Assembly: GCA_946894095.1 (NCBI GenBank)
Contig: OX335665.1
Coordinates: 4,040,001-4,104,000 of the forward strand
DNA from: Incurvaria masculella
Taxonomy: Eukaryota; Arthropoda; Insecta; Lepidoptera; Incurvariidae
Reading direction: 5' to 3'
Length of the DNA stretch: 64,000 nt
This document shows, one piece after another, positions 29,349 through 38,357 of this stretch. The stretch's first letter is position 1, and each line of letters starts with the position of its first letter. The notes beneath the pieces are model-generated. The model was not told where the DNA came from. It saw only the letters and a program-made list of their open reading frames with translations, and searched no databases. The translations under genes and the position numbers were made by a program.

Positions 29349-29677
29349 TTTTTTTTTAAGTGACTGGACTTTAAGATGCCATGCCAGGACCTTCCTTATA
29401 TTGCACGGCTACATTGAACTGGATGGAAAACACGGAAAATTTTTCATTGCCGCTTCGACCATCGTTCATCCAATGCGATGGTACCAACCCGGGCGGGATT
29501 AACCCTACCACCTAGTAAGTAAAGAAGGGCACCTACAGGTTAACGTGGAATCCGAACCACGGCCAGCCTCTCTCAACGGCCGAATGGTCACCCGTCCAAG
29601 ACCAGACCGGACCCAGCGTTGCTTAACTTCGGAGAGCAATCGCCGAAGTGTCGCGCCACTGGGCTACTGAGGCTGAC
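29349..29677 (-). mobile_element. 5S-headed SINE, near full length
   Basis: Poly-T end at 29350, common body, then head (complements of TTGGACGGGTGACC, AAGCAACGCTGGGTCCGG) ending GGGCTACTGAGGCTGAC. Close to the copy at 16142-16531. Confidence 0.8.
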
Positions 29678-29837
29678 GAACGATGTCATGAACAGATGTA
29701 GAAGATTCAGTACGGTGGCAAAGGAACTAGGAAAAAATACCGGTTAATTATTGCGGCAGGTGGCGCTAAGGTGACCTAACTGAAAGGATCTGTCAAATGC
29801 GTCAGACGGCAAAAAAAACTTCTTACCTTCCTTTGCA

Positions 29838-30356
29838 TATGACAAAGTCGAGTGTAGTCTATGAAGAAAAAAAACTTTAGCAACATCTCTAGATGCATGT
29901 TCTTCGATTTTGGCTGCGACGGTCTCAATTACCTCAAACATCAGAGACCGCATTCTGAGCCCGTAGTTCCAGCTGTCACCTAAATTGGCGTCTACGGCAA
30001 ACCGATCGACTGGCGTATTCAAATATATGGAGAAATTGAAGAGCGCACGCAGTGGGCGTTAAGCGAACTAACAATTGCGAGTCCGAGTTTGATTCGACAG
30101 CTTACTCACGTTGCCGATAATATGTCGACGTTGCCATTTATGCCGACTCCGCGTTTTCATACAAATCGGAAGTCTGAGTTTGACTTTGACAGTTTGTAGA
30201 AGTAAAACCACAGAATATCTAGTAAAAACTTGTATGGAGTTTGACGTTTTTACGTAACTATAACGTAACGTAAACGCCAATTTAGGTGACAACTGGAACT
30301 AGGAGCTCTGTATACTGAAATGCGTATGGTACAATACGACGTGATGTGTTTTTATG
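29838..30356 (+). repeat. Duplicated long repeat, copy 1
   Basis: About 520 bp, roughly 95% similar by eye to 34855-35381, including both flanks of the inner palindromic element. The start (TATGACAAAGTCGAGTGTAG) resembles the tail of the 470-bp repeat. Confidence 0.7.
29965..30300 (+). mobile_element. Palindrome-ended element (GTCACCTAAATTGG type)
   Basis: 336 bp. The ends AGTTCCAGCTGTCACCTAAA and TTTAGGTGACAACTGGAACT are inverted repeats. Inner words GAGAAATTGAAGAGCGC, GTGGGCGTTAAGCGAA and GAGTCCGAGTTTGA recur at 34987-35322, 46406-46665, 47690-47945 and 57165-57930. Confidence 0.65.
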
Positions 30357-30371
30357 ATTATTATATTAATG

Positions 30372-30560
30372 TTATACTTCGTGGCATGACCTCGGAGTCT
30401 TCAAGAGTAATTTGAATAAGCTCGATAGCTCAGCGATAGTCCGCAAATCCGCTGACATGGTGCCTCGCTGAGCGTGGTTTCGCGAGGTGAGGTAGTTTTG
30501 GCTTTTCTGAGCACCTTCGGTCCTCAGCGCATCCACCCATACCGGGTCCATAAAAGAAAA
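30372..30560 (+). pseudogene. LINE 3' end (YNLGVFKRNLNKL family)
   Basis: Encodes LGVFKSNLNKLDSSAIVRKS with a stop after SADMVPR, then the 3' segment shared with 58920-59100 (CTTTTCTGAGCACCTT, CACCCATACCGGGT). Confidence 0.6.
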
Positions 30561-30567
30561 AATACTT

Positions 30568-31018
30568 AAAGCTTTACATGGATTTCGAACCATGGGCATA
30601 ACGAAATGCACTTATCCAACTCAGAAAGAGAAAGGAGGTATTGATGAATTTTATTTATTTATTTAGAAATATTACGTAATGAAATTGTACAGCATTTCAG
30701 TTGGTTCTGAAAACAATGGTATAAGACGTGTGGTTGCGCTGTCAGCTTTTATGTCCATTTGTAGCTCCTAGACAAGGCTTCTGCCCGTTTTCCAGGAAGT
30801 CTATTTGCGTTCAGTAACAGTGGTTGATATAATAATAAAAGTATGTCTAGACTTAACATGTCCTTATTTATTTAAGTAAAAAATTATAGTTTATATATAT
30901 GTATATGTAAAAATGTGTTGTAGGCTGTATATAAATATATAGCGCAAGGGCGAGGATTTGAACCCAGACCTCTGGTATGCTAGGCAAGTCCCCGCGCCAC
31001 TAGGCTACGAGCCGCTCG
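30568..31018 (-). mobile_element. tRNA-headed SINE split by an AT-rich insertion
   Basis: SINE parts at 30568-30640 and 30951-31018 would be continuous. The 310-bp insertion begins TTGATGAATTTTATTTATTT, a reversed simple tail like that of the LINE at 26881. Confidence 0.55.
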
Positions 31019-31091
31019 AGTTGCACAACTTTCTCTAAAGCTTATTTTACCAGCGGCACAATATATGCGAGATGAATATTGGACGACTCAC

Positions 31092-31198
31092 CGAGTATGT
31101 CGGGCGAGGTGACACAGTCAGGACAGTCCTGCGAGCAGCCGATGCCGGAGTCCTGCTTGGTCGGACACCCGCCGCCGCCGCCCCACCGCCTGCGCCCC
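31092..31198 (-). CDS. enc: R3H/SUZ protein, DSGIG exon
   Basis: 107 bp between GACTGGCCGGCAG and GTGAGT. It starts with one base that completes the AG left by 32141-32259 and ends with one base of a split codon. It encodes a glycine-rich start, then CPTKQDSGIGCSQDCPDCV and TSPDIL. This frame has near-uniform G/C third positions; an alternative frame is open but less codon-like. The downstream exon found (28844-28928) needs phase 0, hence the inferred missing exon. The intron on its upstream side is almost entirely a 37-bp minisatellite. Confidence 0.65.
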
Positions 31199-31245
31199 CT
31201 GCCGGCCAGTCAGCGCGACACCCTATAGTGTGCTTATACGGGCTG

Positions 31246-32070
31246 ACCATCAATCAGAATGAGTGTGTTATGCCAATACTATTCTATCAATCAGAATGAG
31301 TGTGTGATGCCAATACTATTATATCAATCAGAATGAGTGTGTGATGCCAATACTATTCTATAAATCAGAATGAGTGTGTGATGCCAATACTATTCTATCA
31401 ATCAGAATTAGTGTGTGATGCCATTACCATTCCATCAATCGGAATGAGTGTGTGATTCCAATACTATTCTATCAATAGGAATGAGTGTGTGATGCCAATA
31501 CTATTATATTAATCAGAATGAGTGTGTGATGACAATACTATTACAACAATCAGAATGAGTGTGTGATGCCAACACTATTCTATCAATCAGAATGAGTGTG
31601 TGATGCGAATACTATTCTATCAATCAGAACGAGTGTGTGATGACAATACTATTCTATCAATCAGAATGAGTGTGTGATGCCAATACTATTCTATCAATCA
31701 GAATGAGTGTGTGATGCCAATACCATTCTATCAATCGGAATGAGTGTGTGATGCAAATACTATTCTATCAATCAGAATGAGTGTGTGATGCCAATACTAA
31801 TCTATCAATCAGAATGAGTGTGTGATGACAATACTATTCTATCAATCGGAATGAGTGTGTGATGCCAATATTATTCTATTAATCAGAATGAGTGTGTGAT
31901 GCCAATACTATTCTATCAATCAGAATGAGTGTGTGATGCCAATACCATTCTATCAATCGGAATGAGTGTGTGATGCCAATACTATTCTATCAATCAGAAT
32001 GAGTGTGTGATGCCAATACTATTCTATCAATCAGAATGAGTGTGCGATGCCAATACTATTTTATCACTCA
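31246..32070 (+). repeat. 37-bp minisatellite filling an intron
   Basis: About 22 units of AATCAGAATGAGTGTGTGAT, GCCAATACTATTCTATC with few substitutions and no spacers. It occupies most of the 942-bp intron 31199-32140. Confidence 0.95.
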
Positions 32071-32140
32071 AACCACAGTCAAACATAATTCATGACTGAC
32101 GGAATTGACTTACGCTCGCATGAGCGTGTAATGGACATAC

Positions 32141-32259
32141 CTGCAGTGGATGCACGCGCGCGCGCGCCGGCCGCACACGCAGGCGACGCGCGGCGCGCCG
32201 CTCAGCAGCTCGGCGCGCGCCCCGCAGCGGCGCCGCGCGCCCTGCTCCGCGCCCGCCAC
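32141..32259 (-). CDS. enc: R3H/SUZ protein, Cys/Arg-rich exon
   Basis: 119 bp between GTGTGTCGGCAG and GTATGT, phase 0 to 2. It encodes VAGAEQGARRRCGARAELL, SGAPRVACVCG and RRARACIHC. The phase fits both the SP-repeat exon (ends in phase 0) and the DSGIG exon (starts with one base). The coding sequence includes a (CG)n run at 32155-32170, behind the RRARA stretch. CxCGxRARxCxHC looks like a small metal-binding or disulphide motif, but I recognise no named domain. High GC in all positions lowers certainty about the frame. Confidence 0.55.
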
Positions 32260-32555
32260 CTGCCGACACACACGTCCCCTGCAGCGTGCTGCCGACACAC
32301 ACGTCCCCTGCAGCGTGCTGTCAACACACACGTCCCCTGCAGCGTGCTGCTGACACACATGTCCCCTGCAGCGTGCTGCCGACACACACGTCCCCTGCAG
32401 CGTGCTGCCGACACACACGTCCCCTGCAGCGTGCTGTCAACACACACGTCCCCTGCAGCGTGCTGCTGACACACATGTCCCCTGCAGCGTGCTGCCGACA
32501 CACACGACCCCTGCAGCGTGCTGCCGACACACATGTCCCCTGCAGCGTGCTACCG
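32260..32555. repeat. 27-bp minisatellite copied from a splice acceptor
   Basis: Ten units of CTGCCGACACACACGTCCCC, TGCAGCG. The three bases after CTG follow the pattern CCG, CCG, TCA, CTG repeated, a four-unit higher order. On the minus strand every unit carries ACGTGTGTGTCGGCAG or a close variant ending in CAG, identical to the 3' splice site of the adjacent exon 32141-32259. Confidence 0.92.
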
Positions 32556-32679
32556 CCACGCTACCGGTAGTAGCACCGGTGAGCTTGGAAGGGCGGGAGG
32601 AGCGATCGAAACGAATTCGCATGTCCAGTAAGTCGTCTTACTGTAGGTAGTGCGCTTTTTTTTATTTTTTATGTAAAGT

Positions 32680-32885
32680 CCGGCATATGGCGTACGCCAG
32701 GACCACTTAAGGTGCCTGACAACGCCCATGAGCTTTCATACTTTAAAGGGGGCTGCGAAAACCATGCCGCACGGCCAGGTGCTTCTTCACACCATGTTTG
32801 AAGGATCCCAGGTTGTACGTTGGGGGAAATAACTTGGCAGGAAGTGCATTCCATAGTTTACCGACCCTTTAAATAAAGGACCTAG
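32680..32885 (-). pseudogene. LINE 3' terminus (GGCCGGCCGGCATG family), reverse
   Basis: Complement of the block WNALP..LFPPTYNLGSFK (from TGGAATGCACTTCCTGCC at about 32855) and AAGAAGCACCTGGCCGTGCG. Frame broken. Confidence 0.6.
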
Positions 32886-33133
32886 AGGATCGCAACATTG
32901 AATGTTCGTTGCACTAAATAGCGTCCTATGAGAAGTTCTTACGCGTTTTTACGTATCGTTGTAACTCGAGAAAATCAGGAGTGAGCGAACTATAAATATG
33001 TTAAAGTAGCTACGCCGTCCCTATACAATTGAGTTTCGGTTGCTAGTCCCGTCCTTCCATGCTCGCTGGTCACACTGGTCACTCCATCGACAGTATAATC
33101 TACAAAAACAACTGACGGTTAACGGAAACTTAC

Positions 33134-33951
33134 CTGCTCCACCCCACCCTGACGCGCTTCCGCCAGTTCTCGTCCGGAGCCTCGTCGCCCGCCGGCGAGC
33201 TCGCGACCGGCGACTTTGGAACCGGTGACTTTGGACCCGGTGACTTCGCAGTGAGCGCATCACTGTTGTCGTGCAGCGAGGGCGATATTATCCGCGGCGG
33301 TGAATGAGACCCCACGGTTACAAGAAACCTACCTGTATCTCGACTTGCTGCTCCGCCTCCCTGCCCGTCTCCCTGCACTGACTGGCCCCGCCGTCGTCGC
33401 TGCTCCGCCCCACGCTGACGCGCTGCCGCCGGTTCTCGTCTGGAGCCTCGTCGCGCGCCGGCGAGCTCGCGACCAGCAACTTCGCAACCGGCGACTTCGC
33501 AACCGGCGACTTCGCAAACGGCGACTTCGCAACCGGCAACTTTGGAACCGGTGACTTTGCAACCGGTGACTTTGGAACCGGCGACTTCGCAGTGAGCGCA
33601 TCGCCGTTGTCGCGCAACGAGGGCGATATTGTCAGCGACCGTGATTGTGTCCCCACGGTTACAAGAAACCTACCTGTATCTCGACTTGTTGCACCGCCTC
33701 CTTGCCCGCCTGTCTGCCCGTCTCCCCGCACTGACTGGCCCCGTCGTCGTCGCTGCTCCGCCCCACGCTGACGCGCTTCCGCCAGTTCTCGTCCGGAGCC
33801 TCGTCGCGCGCCGGCGAGCACGCGATCGGCGACTTGGGAACCGGCGACTTCGGAACCGGCGATGTAGCAGTGAGCGCATCGCCGTTGTCGCGCAACGAGG
33901 GCGATATTGTCCGCGACCGTGATTGTGTCCCCACGGTTACAAGAAACCTAC
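33134..33951 (-). repeat. Tandem copies of the SP-repeat exon and its donor
   Basis: Three further copies of most of exon 33952-34281, each ending in a splice donor: GTAGGT after 33674 and after 33333, GTAAGT after 33134. Spacing from the first donor is 278, 341 and 199 bp. The copies contain the SPVPKSPVAK-coding repeats, the DEAPDEN segment and 50 bp of intron, but lack the acceptor and the start SFKSKLLVRSQA. Reading through from the functional exon meets a stop just after the first donor, so these copies are probably intronic. Confidence 0.8.
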
Positions 33952-34281
33952 CTGTATCTCGACTTGTTGCACCGCCTCCTTGCCCGCCTGTCTGCCCGTC
34001 TCCCCGCACTGACTGGCCCCGTCGTCGTCGCTGCTCCGCCCCACGCTGACGCGCTTCCGCCAGTTCTCGTCCGGAGCCTCGTCGCGCGCCGGCGAGCACG
34101 CGATCGGCGACTTGGGAACCGGCGACTTCGGAACCGGCGATTTTGGAACCGGCGACTTTGGAACCGGCGATGTAGCAGTGAGCGCATCACCGTTGTCGCG
34201 CAGCGAGGGCGATATTGTCCGCGGCGGTGACTGCGACTCCCTGATCGCCTGGCTCCTGACTAGAAGTTTGGACTTGAAGCT
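33952..34281 (-). CDS. enc: R3H/SUZ protein, SP-repeat exon
   Basis: 330 bp, 110 codons, phase 0 to 0, between CCATTTGCAG and GTAGGT. It begins SFKSKLLVRSQAIRESQSPP, similar in type to a conserved N-terminal segment of R3HDM proteins. It continues with RTISPSLRDNGDAL, four SPVPK units, SPARDEAPDENWRKR and an acidic/glutamine-rich end (DDDGASQCGETGRQ, VEIQ). The five-residue SPVPK run is a 15-bp coding tandem repeat that varies in number among the duplicated copies downstream. Low-complexity, probably disordered, with many SP sites that proline-directed kinases could use (inference). Confidence 0.75.
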
Positions 34282-34317
34282 CTGCAAATGGAAAATGGAT
34301 TTTTCTCTAGCGTGATA

Positions 34318-34600
34318 TATTTTTTATGTAACTTAACATGGATGGCAAATACTACTTAATGACCTACTGTCATGATATTAGGCTGATGCAAACATGAGAA
34401 CTATCTACGTTTCTTATTTTGCAGGGCTACATTGAAAATGATTTGAAATTATTCTGAATGGAAAACCCTGACATTTGTTACAGCCGCTTCAGCTACCTTT
34501 CATTAGATGTGATGGTACTAACCTGGGAGGTACTAGCCCTACCATCTAGTGATACCATCTAGTAAGGAAGGACAACCTCGTTTTACGTAGAATCCGAGAA
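34318..34600 (-). mobile_element. Strongly diverged SINE remnant
   Basis: Weak but collinear matches to the SINE body: AACATGGATGGCAAATACTA, GTCATGATATTAG, GGGCTACATTGAA, GATGGTACTAACC and TAGTAAGGAAGG. Confidence 0.5.
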
Positions 34601-34619
34601 GTCCTAAAAGTTAGCTTAC

Positions 34620-34698
34620 CCGGTTTCTGCTCAGCGTGCCGGCGTCCTCAGGGCATGCGCCCCGCTCCATCTCGGCTGGCTCCATCTTCAAGCCGCGG
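34620..34698 (-). CDS. enc: R3H/SUZ protein, most upstream exon found in the cluster
   Basis: 79 bp between CCATTTCAG and GTAAGC. It starts with the last base of a split codon and ends on a codon boundary. It encodes RGLKMEPAEMERGACP then EDAGTLSRNR, joining in phase to SFKSKLL of the next exon. The first methionine (MEPAEMERG) could be the start codon, with the bases before it untranslated. Alternatively the protein continues upstream: the candidate exon at 62438-62499 ends with GC, which would complete an alanine codon here. Confidence 0.6.
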
Positions 34699-34854
34699 CT
34701 GAAATGGTACAGACAGACGTTTTCAGTACAGTACAGGCAGTGGAACATTTTAATATTTTGTAAATATATTTTTTAGAGTTGAAAACTATTATCACCGAAG
34801 TTTCATGCCAGGGCTTCTTGTGCGGTGATCTATTGAACTGTAAAATGTTAAATT

Positions 34855-35381
34855 ATGACAAAGTCAAGTGTAGTGTACTGTCTATAAAGAAAAAAACTTT
34901 AACAACATCTCTAGATGCATGTTCTTCGATTATGGCTGCGACGGGCTCAATTACCTCAAACATCAGAGACCGCATTCTGAGCCCGTAGTTCCAGCTGTCA
35001 CCTAAATTGGCGTCTACGGCAAACCGATCGACTGGTGTATTCAAATATATGGAGAAATTGAAGACCGCACGCAGTGGGCGTTAAGCGAACTAACAATTGC
35101 GAGTCCGAGTTTGATTCGACAGCTTACTCACGTCGCCGATAATATGTCGACGTTGCCATTTATGCCGACTCCGCGTTTTCATACAAATCGGAAGTCCGAG
35201 TTTGACTTTGACAGTTTGAAGAAGTAAAACCACAGAATATCCAGTAAAAACTTGTATGGAGTTTGACGTTTTTACGTAACTATAACGTAACGTAAACGCC
35301 AATTTAGGTGACAACTGGAACTAGGAGCTCTGTATACTAAAATGCGCATGGTACGATACGACGTGGTGTGTTTTTATGATT
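34855..35381 (+). repeat. Duplicated long repeat, copy 2
   Basis: Matches 29838-30356 over its full length. The inner palindrome-ended element is 34987-35322. Confidence 0.7.
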
Positions 35382-35650
35382 GCATCCAACTCCATACAAA
35401 GTCCCGATTTCGTGCACCTGTAAACTTGTTTCGCGGTGCTGAACTGTCACGAATGGTCCTTCGAAGCCGTCTTTTTAAAAGTAACAGAACCAGCAGTGCT
35501 CCGCCAATATTTAAGTGATGTCAACCCCGACACTCGATGGAGGGTAGGTAGGTAGGAAGAGAATGCCTTTTGGCATTAGGCCCGCCTTTTGTAAACTGTT
35601 TTTATAATGGTGTACAATAAAGAATTTTATTATTATTATTATTATTATTT
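35382..35650 (+). mobile_element. LINE 3' end with (TTA)n tail
   Basis: GAGAATGCCTTTTGGCATTA, GGCCCGCC, TGTACAATAAAGA and a (TTA)n tail at 35622-35648 are the familiar end of a lepidopteran LINE. Coding remains are not readable. Confidence 0.55.
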
Positions 35651-36185
35651 ATCTCAAAAAATGCTTGAGTTGAGCTACTGCTGTTGCCCCGGTCGCAAAG
35701 CTATATATCTACTGTGATAGATCATTGCGTTAAGTGTACATAATGCAGCCTCTGGTCTAGTAATGATTATCTAGATTGCATTTGCATTATCGATGGGTCA
35801 TTCCGACTCCAAAGAGGAATGCATTCCCACTCCTACTCCACAATTTTTAAATGACGTCCTGAGGAAAATGTTGATACGGTACTCAAGAATGGTTTTCGAT
35901 ACACCCACTAAATAAGCACCCACTAAAATCCAGAATCGGATCCACATTTCCATTGAGAATTTGAAAAAGTTCAAGCAACCGGTTTTGCTAAGATGGTCGG
36001 AAATATAATTAATAATAGGTGAATTCTAATATTATTTAAAAGTAACAAATTTCATAACAGTTATTCAATTTGTTACTTTTAAATATCTTGATGTTGTTTT
36101 AAAGAAAGTAACTGTTACTTTAAATGTTTTCACATCACTTAAGTCAATAAGTTTAGATGTTTCACCAACTTCATGTTATCTTTAG
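35651..36185. other. No gene seen; one short hairpin
   Basis: ATTTAAAAGTAACAAATT and its complement form an 18-bp stem at 36033-36085. The rest is unassigned. Confidence 0.4.
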
Positions 36186-36240
36186 GATTGGGTTAGGTTA
36201 GGTTAGGTTAGGTTAGGTTAGGTTAGGTTAGGTTAGGTTA
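36186..36240 (+). repeat. Interstitial (TTAGG)n telomere-type repeat
   Basis: About ten perfect GGTTA units in a row. TTAGG is the ancestral insect telomere unit. The run is too short and internal to be a telomere; it is either a relic or a simple repeat. Confidence 0.85.
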
Positions 36241-36469
36241 CATACATAAGGTCAATGATTACCACATTTGCTTACCTTTCGGTGACCGTAGGCGCGCCAA
36301 CAATTAATTGCTAATAACCCGTTTAACACTAACTCCTTATTCAATAGGTTATAACTAGGTACTTAGATTTTAGAAGGACTAAAAGCGGATAACGTTAAAG
36401 TTTTTTATTGGACCAATCGTCGCTCGAGAAGAACTAATTTTGAAGGCATCTAGTTAATAATTTATTATT

Positions 36470-36900
36470 ACTTTTTATATTAAAGCTTCTAATACACGAA
36501 AAAACGCGCTTCTTTGGAAAAAGTGGAATTAGAATTCGTAAAAATCCGAGGACCCCGATTTTTGAGGGCCAAATTGAACTTTTTTTTTATTTAAAACACT
36601 AAATTATCGAAAAAATTTCAAGCTCAATTTTTTTATATTATTTTTGGGAACACAATACTTTGTTCGGCGCTAAGCTCTGCATTTTCTCTTGTATTTCGTA
36701 TCCGTGGACGGGGCCGGCTTTGGTGGATGGCATTTTTACTATTTTCTGTTTAGAATTGTATTTTATTTTGTTATTTTCTGTTTTAGTCGGAGCCACTCGT
36801 CGTCGCTGCGGATCATGGGCGCTGTAGTTTTTATTTTTTCTGTTTTTATTCTGTGCCTCTTCATGGTGCGGGCAGCCGGTGAACTGTAACAAATGAAAAA
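36470..36900. other. Unassigned region with a weak basic open frame
   Basis: A minus-strand frame across 36638-36892 is lysine-rich with Asn and Gln and has no recognisable domain or splice context. Not called as a gene. Confidence 0.3.
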
Positions 36901-37083
36901 AATAAAATTATTCCGACGGACCGACGGATGGACAGCGGAGGCTTAGTAAAAACATAGATTAAAGGCCAGGTATTTATTTGATAATTTTATTAATTTAATG
37001 GATACGACATTGCCGTTATCTCATTAATTTGAGTTCCAGCGCCATCTACATTTGAAGCATTGTAATTAGATTTTGAAAATAAT

Positions 37084-37270
37084 CTGAAACGTTTGTGGTC
37101 GTGACACTCGTCGGAAGCAGGATTCGAGCCTGCGACCATTGGATAACATGCCCACTGCTGTAACCACACATAGTGAGTGAAGGCATATGTAGTGTCGATT
37201 CGAATATAATCGAGAAATTCGTTGGTTGACGTAATTGTCGCGATAGCTCAGTTGGTTAGAGCAGTCGGCA
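37084..37270. repeat. tRNA-like segments in opposite orientation
   Basis: On the minus strand 37095-37150 reads GTCGCAGGCTCGAATCCTGC, a B box with flanks. On the plus strand 37240-37270 reads GATAGCTCAGTTGGTTAGAG, a tRNA D-arm/A box. Neither folds into a complete tRNA. Probably two ends of tRNA-derived SINEs. Confidence 0.5.
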
Positions 37271-37309
37271 AAAATATGCATTTTTTTTCAATTTTAAAAT
37301 CCTCAATTC

Positions 37310-37620
37310 GCTTTGACGTCACGGCAGCCCCAACGCGGGCGAAGCCGCCGCCGCCGCGGGAACGCCGGCTTACATAATTCCCCACCCCGCCGGCTCACCG
37401 CATCGCCGGAGCCTCGCCGCCACTCGCCCGTGATTCACCCGCGCGACCTTGACCTTAGCCACGACCTTGGGCACCCTGGCCCGCCGGAGTCCCGTCCGCG
37501 GACTAACCCCCGCTGATGTAACCGCGCTCGCGACTCACGTGCACTTGCAAGCCGGTGAGCGTGCGTCCACCGACCACTGCTCACCCGACGTGAGGCGTCT
37601 CCGGCGATTTCCCCCCTTGT
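37310..37620. promoter_or_regulatory. CpG-rich island with a CRE palindrome
   Basis: Strongly GC- and CpG-rich compared with flanks, with TGACGTCA at about 37314-37321. Open frames on the + strand follow from composition. It lies upstream of the minus-strand R3H/SUZ gene, so a promoter or 5' untranslated exon is possible. Inference only. Confidence 0.3.
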
Positions 37621-37799
37621 GATATTTGGCTGGACGACCCGACTCTTATCTCGCGTGAAATTTTTTTAAATGCGTATGTTTAGTGTAAATACGTTAGCCT
37701 GTACTTGATTGCGTTGGATTTATCGAAAAAGGTCATTGATCACATAAGGATTTACGGGGTTCGCCTCTATATTTTTTGAGAAATATTTTTTACTTAATT

Positions 37800-37940
37800 T
37801 AACCCAATTTTTTCACAATTTTACACTGTTTCTAGCAGAAAAATAAATAAATTGCCCCCTCCCCCCCCCCCCGTGAGATTTAGTGAGAATCGGCTCAAAC
37901 CTAAACGCCTCACGTAATTAATGAACGACCCCTTTTCAGG
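37800..37940. mobile_element. DNA transposon end fragment (ACGTAATTAATG type)
   Basis: Contains CGTGAGATTTAGTGAGAATC, CTAAACGCCTCACGTAATTA and ATGAACGACCCC. The complement of the same motif order is at 50443-50530. A C run is at 37857-37872. Confidence 0.4.
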
Positions 37941-38161
37941 GCTAACACTATTCGCGACTGGGGTGTCACCGTCGTAAATTAACTCGCCGGGTGAAAATGC
38001 AAGTAAGTGATACATTTGGTACCATGCTGTCACACGAAGTGAGAACTATAATTTACCAGTTGGCATGGTACGGAATGCACCGAAACGTAAGATTTATTCA
38101 CTCTATGAGTTACTTTTATAGGCTAACGCCCATCATTACAGATTCAGGTTATCGATAGCCT

Positions 38162-38357
38162 CGGGCTTAAACTCTACCACCTAGTAGGGGAAGGGGCACA
38201 CGATTTTGCATGGATTCCAAATAGCTTATATCGATGATTCCGAACCATGGAGCAGCTCGAATTCGTGACGAAATCGGAAACAAAAAGAAAGTGGTGTATG
38301 AACGGGGCGAGGGTTTGAACCCTGGAATGATAGGCAAGTCCCCGCGTCACTAGGCTA
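38162..38357 (-). mobile_element. tRNA-headed SINE, truncated
   Basis: Head and linker with an internal 30-bp duplication of the GATTCCGAACCATGG region (38213-38250), ending CGCGTCACTAGGCTACC. Confidence 0.65.

Noticed and set aside
31246..32070. Regularly spaced repeats that could suggest a CRISPR array
   Set aside because: Units are contiguous with no unique spacers, in an intron of a eukaryotic gene.
32092..32650. Several overlapping Cys/His- and Arg-rich frames on both strands
   Set aside because: They are translations of the 27-bp minisatellite (unit length divisible by three) and run past the splice sites of exon 32141-32259.
33318..34287. Long minus-strand frames of 146-167 codons across the duplicated SP-repeat copies
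   Set aside because: They cross splice donors in the wrong frame. Only 33952-34281 has a proper acceptor and matches neighbouring phases.
36638..36892. Lys/Asn-rich minus-strand frame and hydrophobic + strand frame
   Set aside because: Complementary low-complexity frames without start context, splice sites or homologous motif.
37240..37270. tRNA gene suggested by GATAGCTCAGTTGGTTAGAG
   Set aside because: Only the 5' D-arm part is present. No anticodon arm, T arm or acceptor stem follows.
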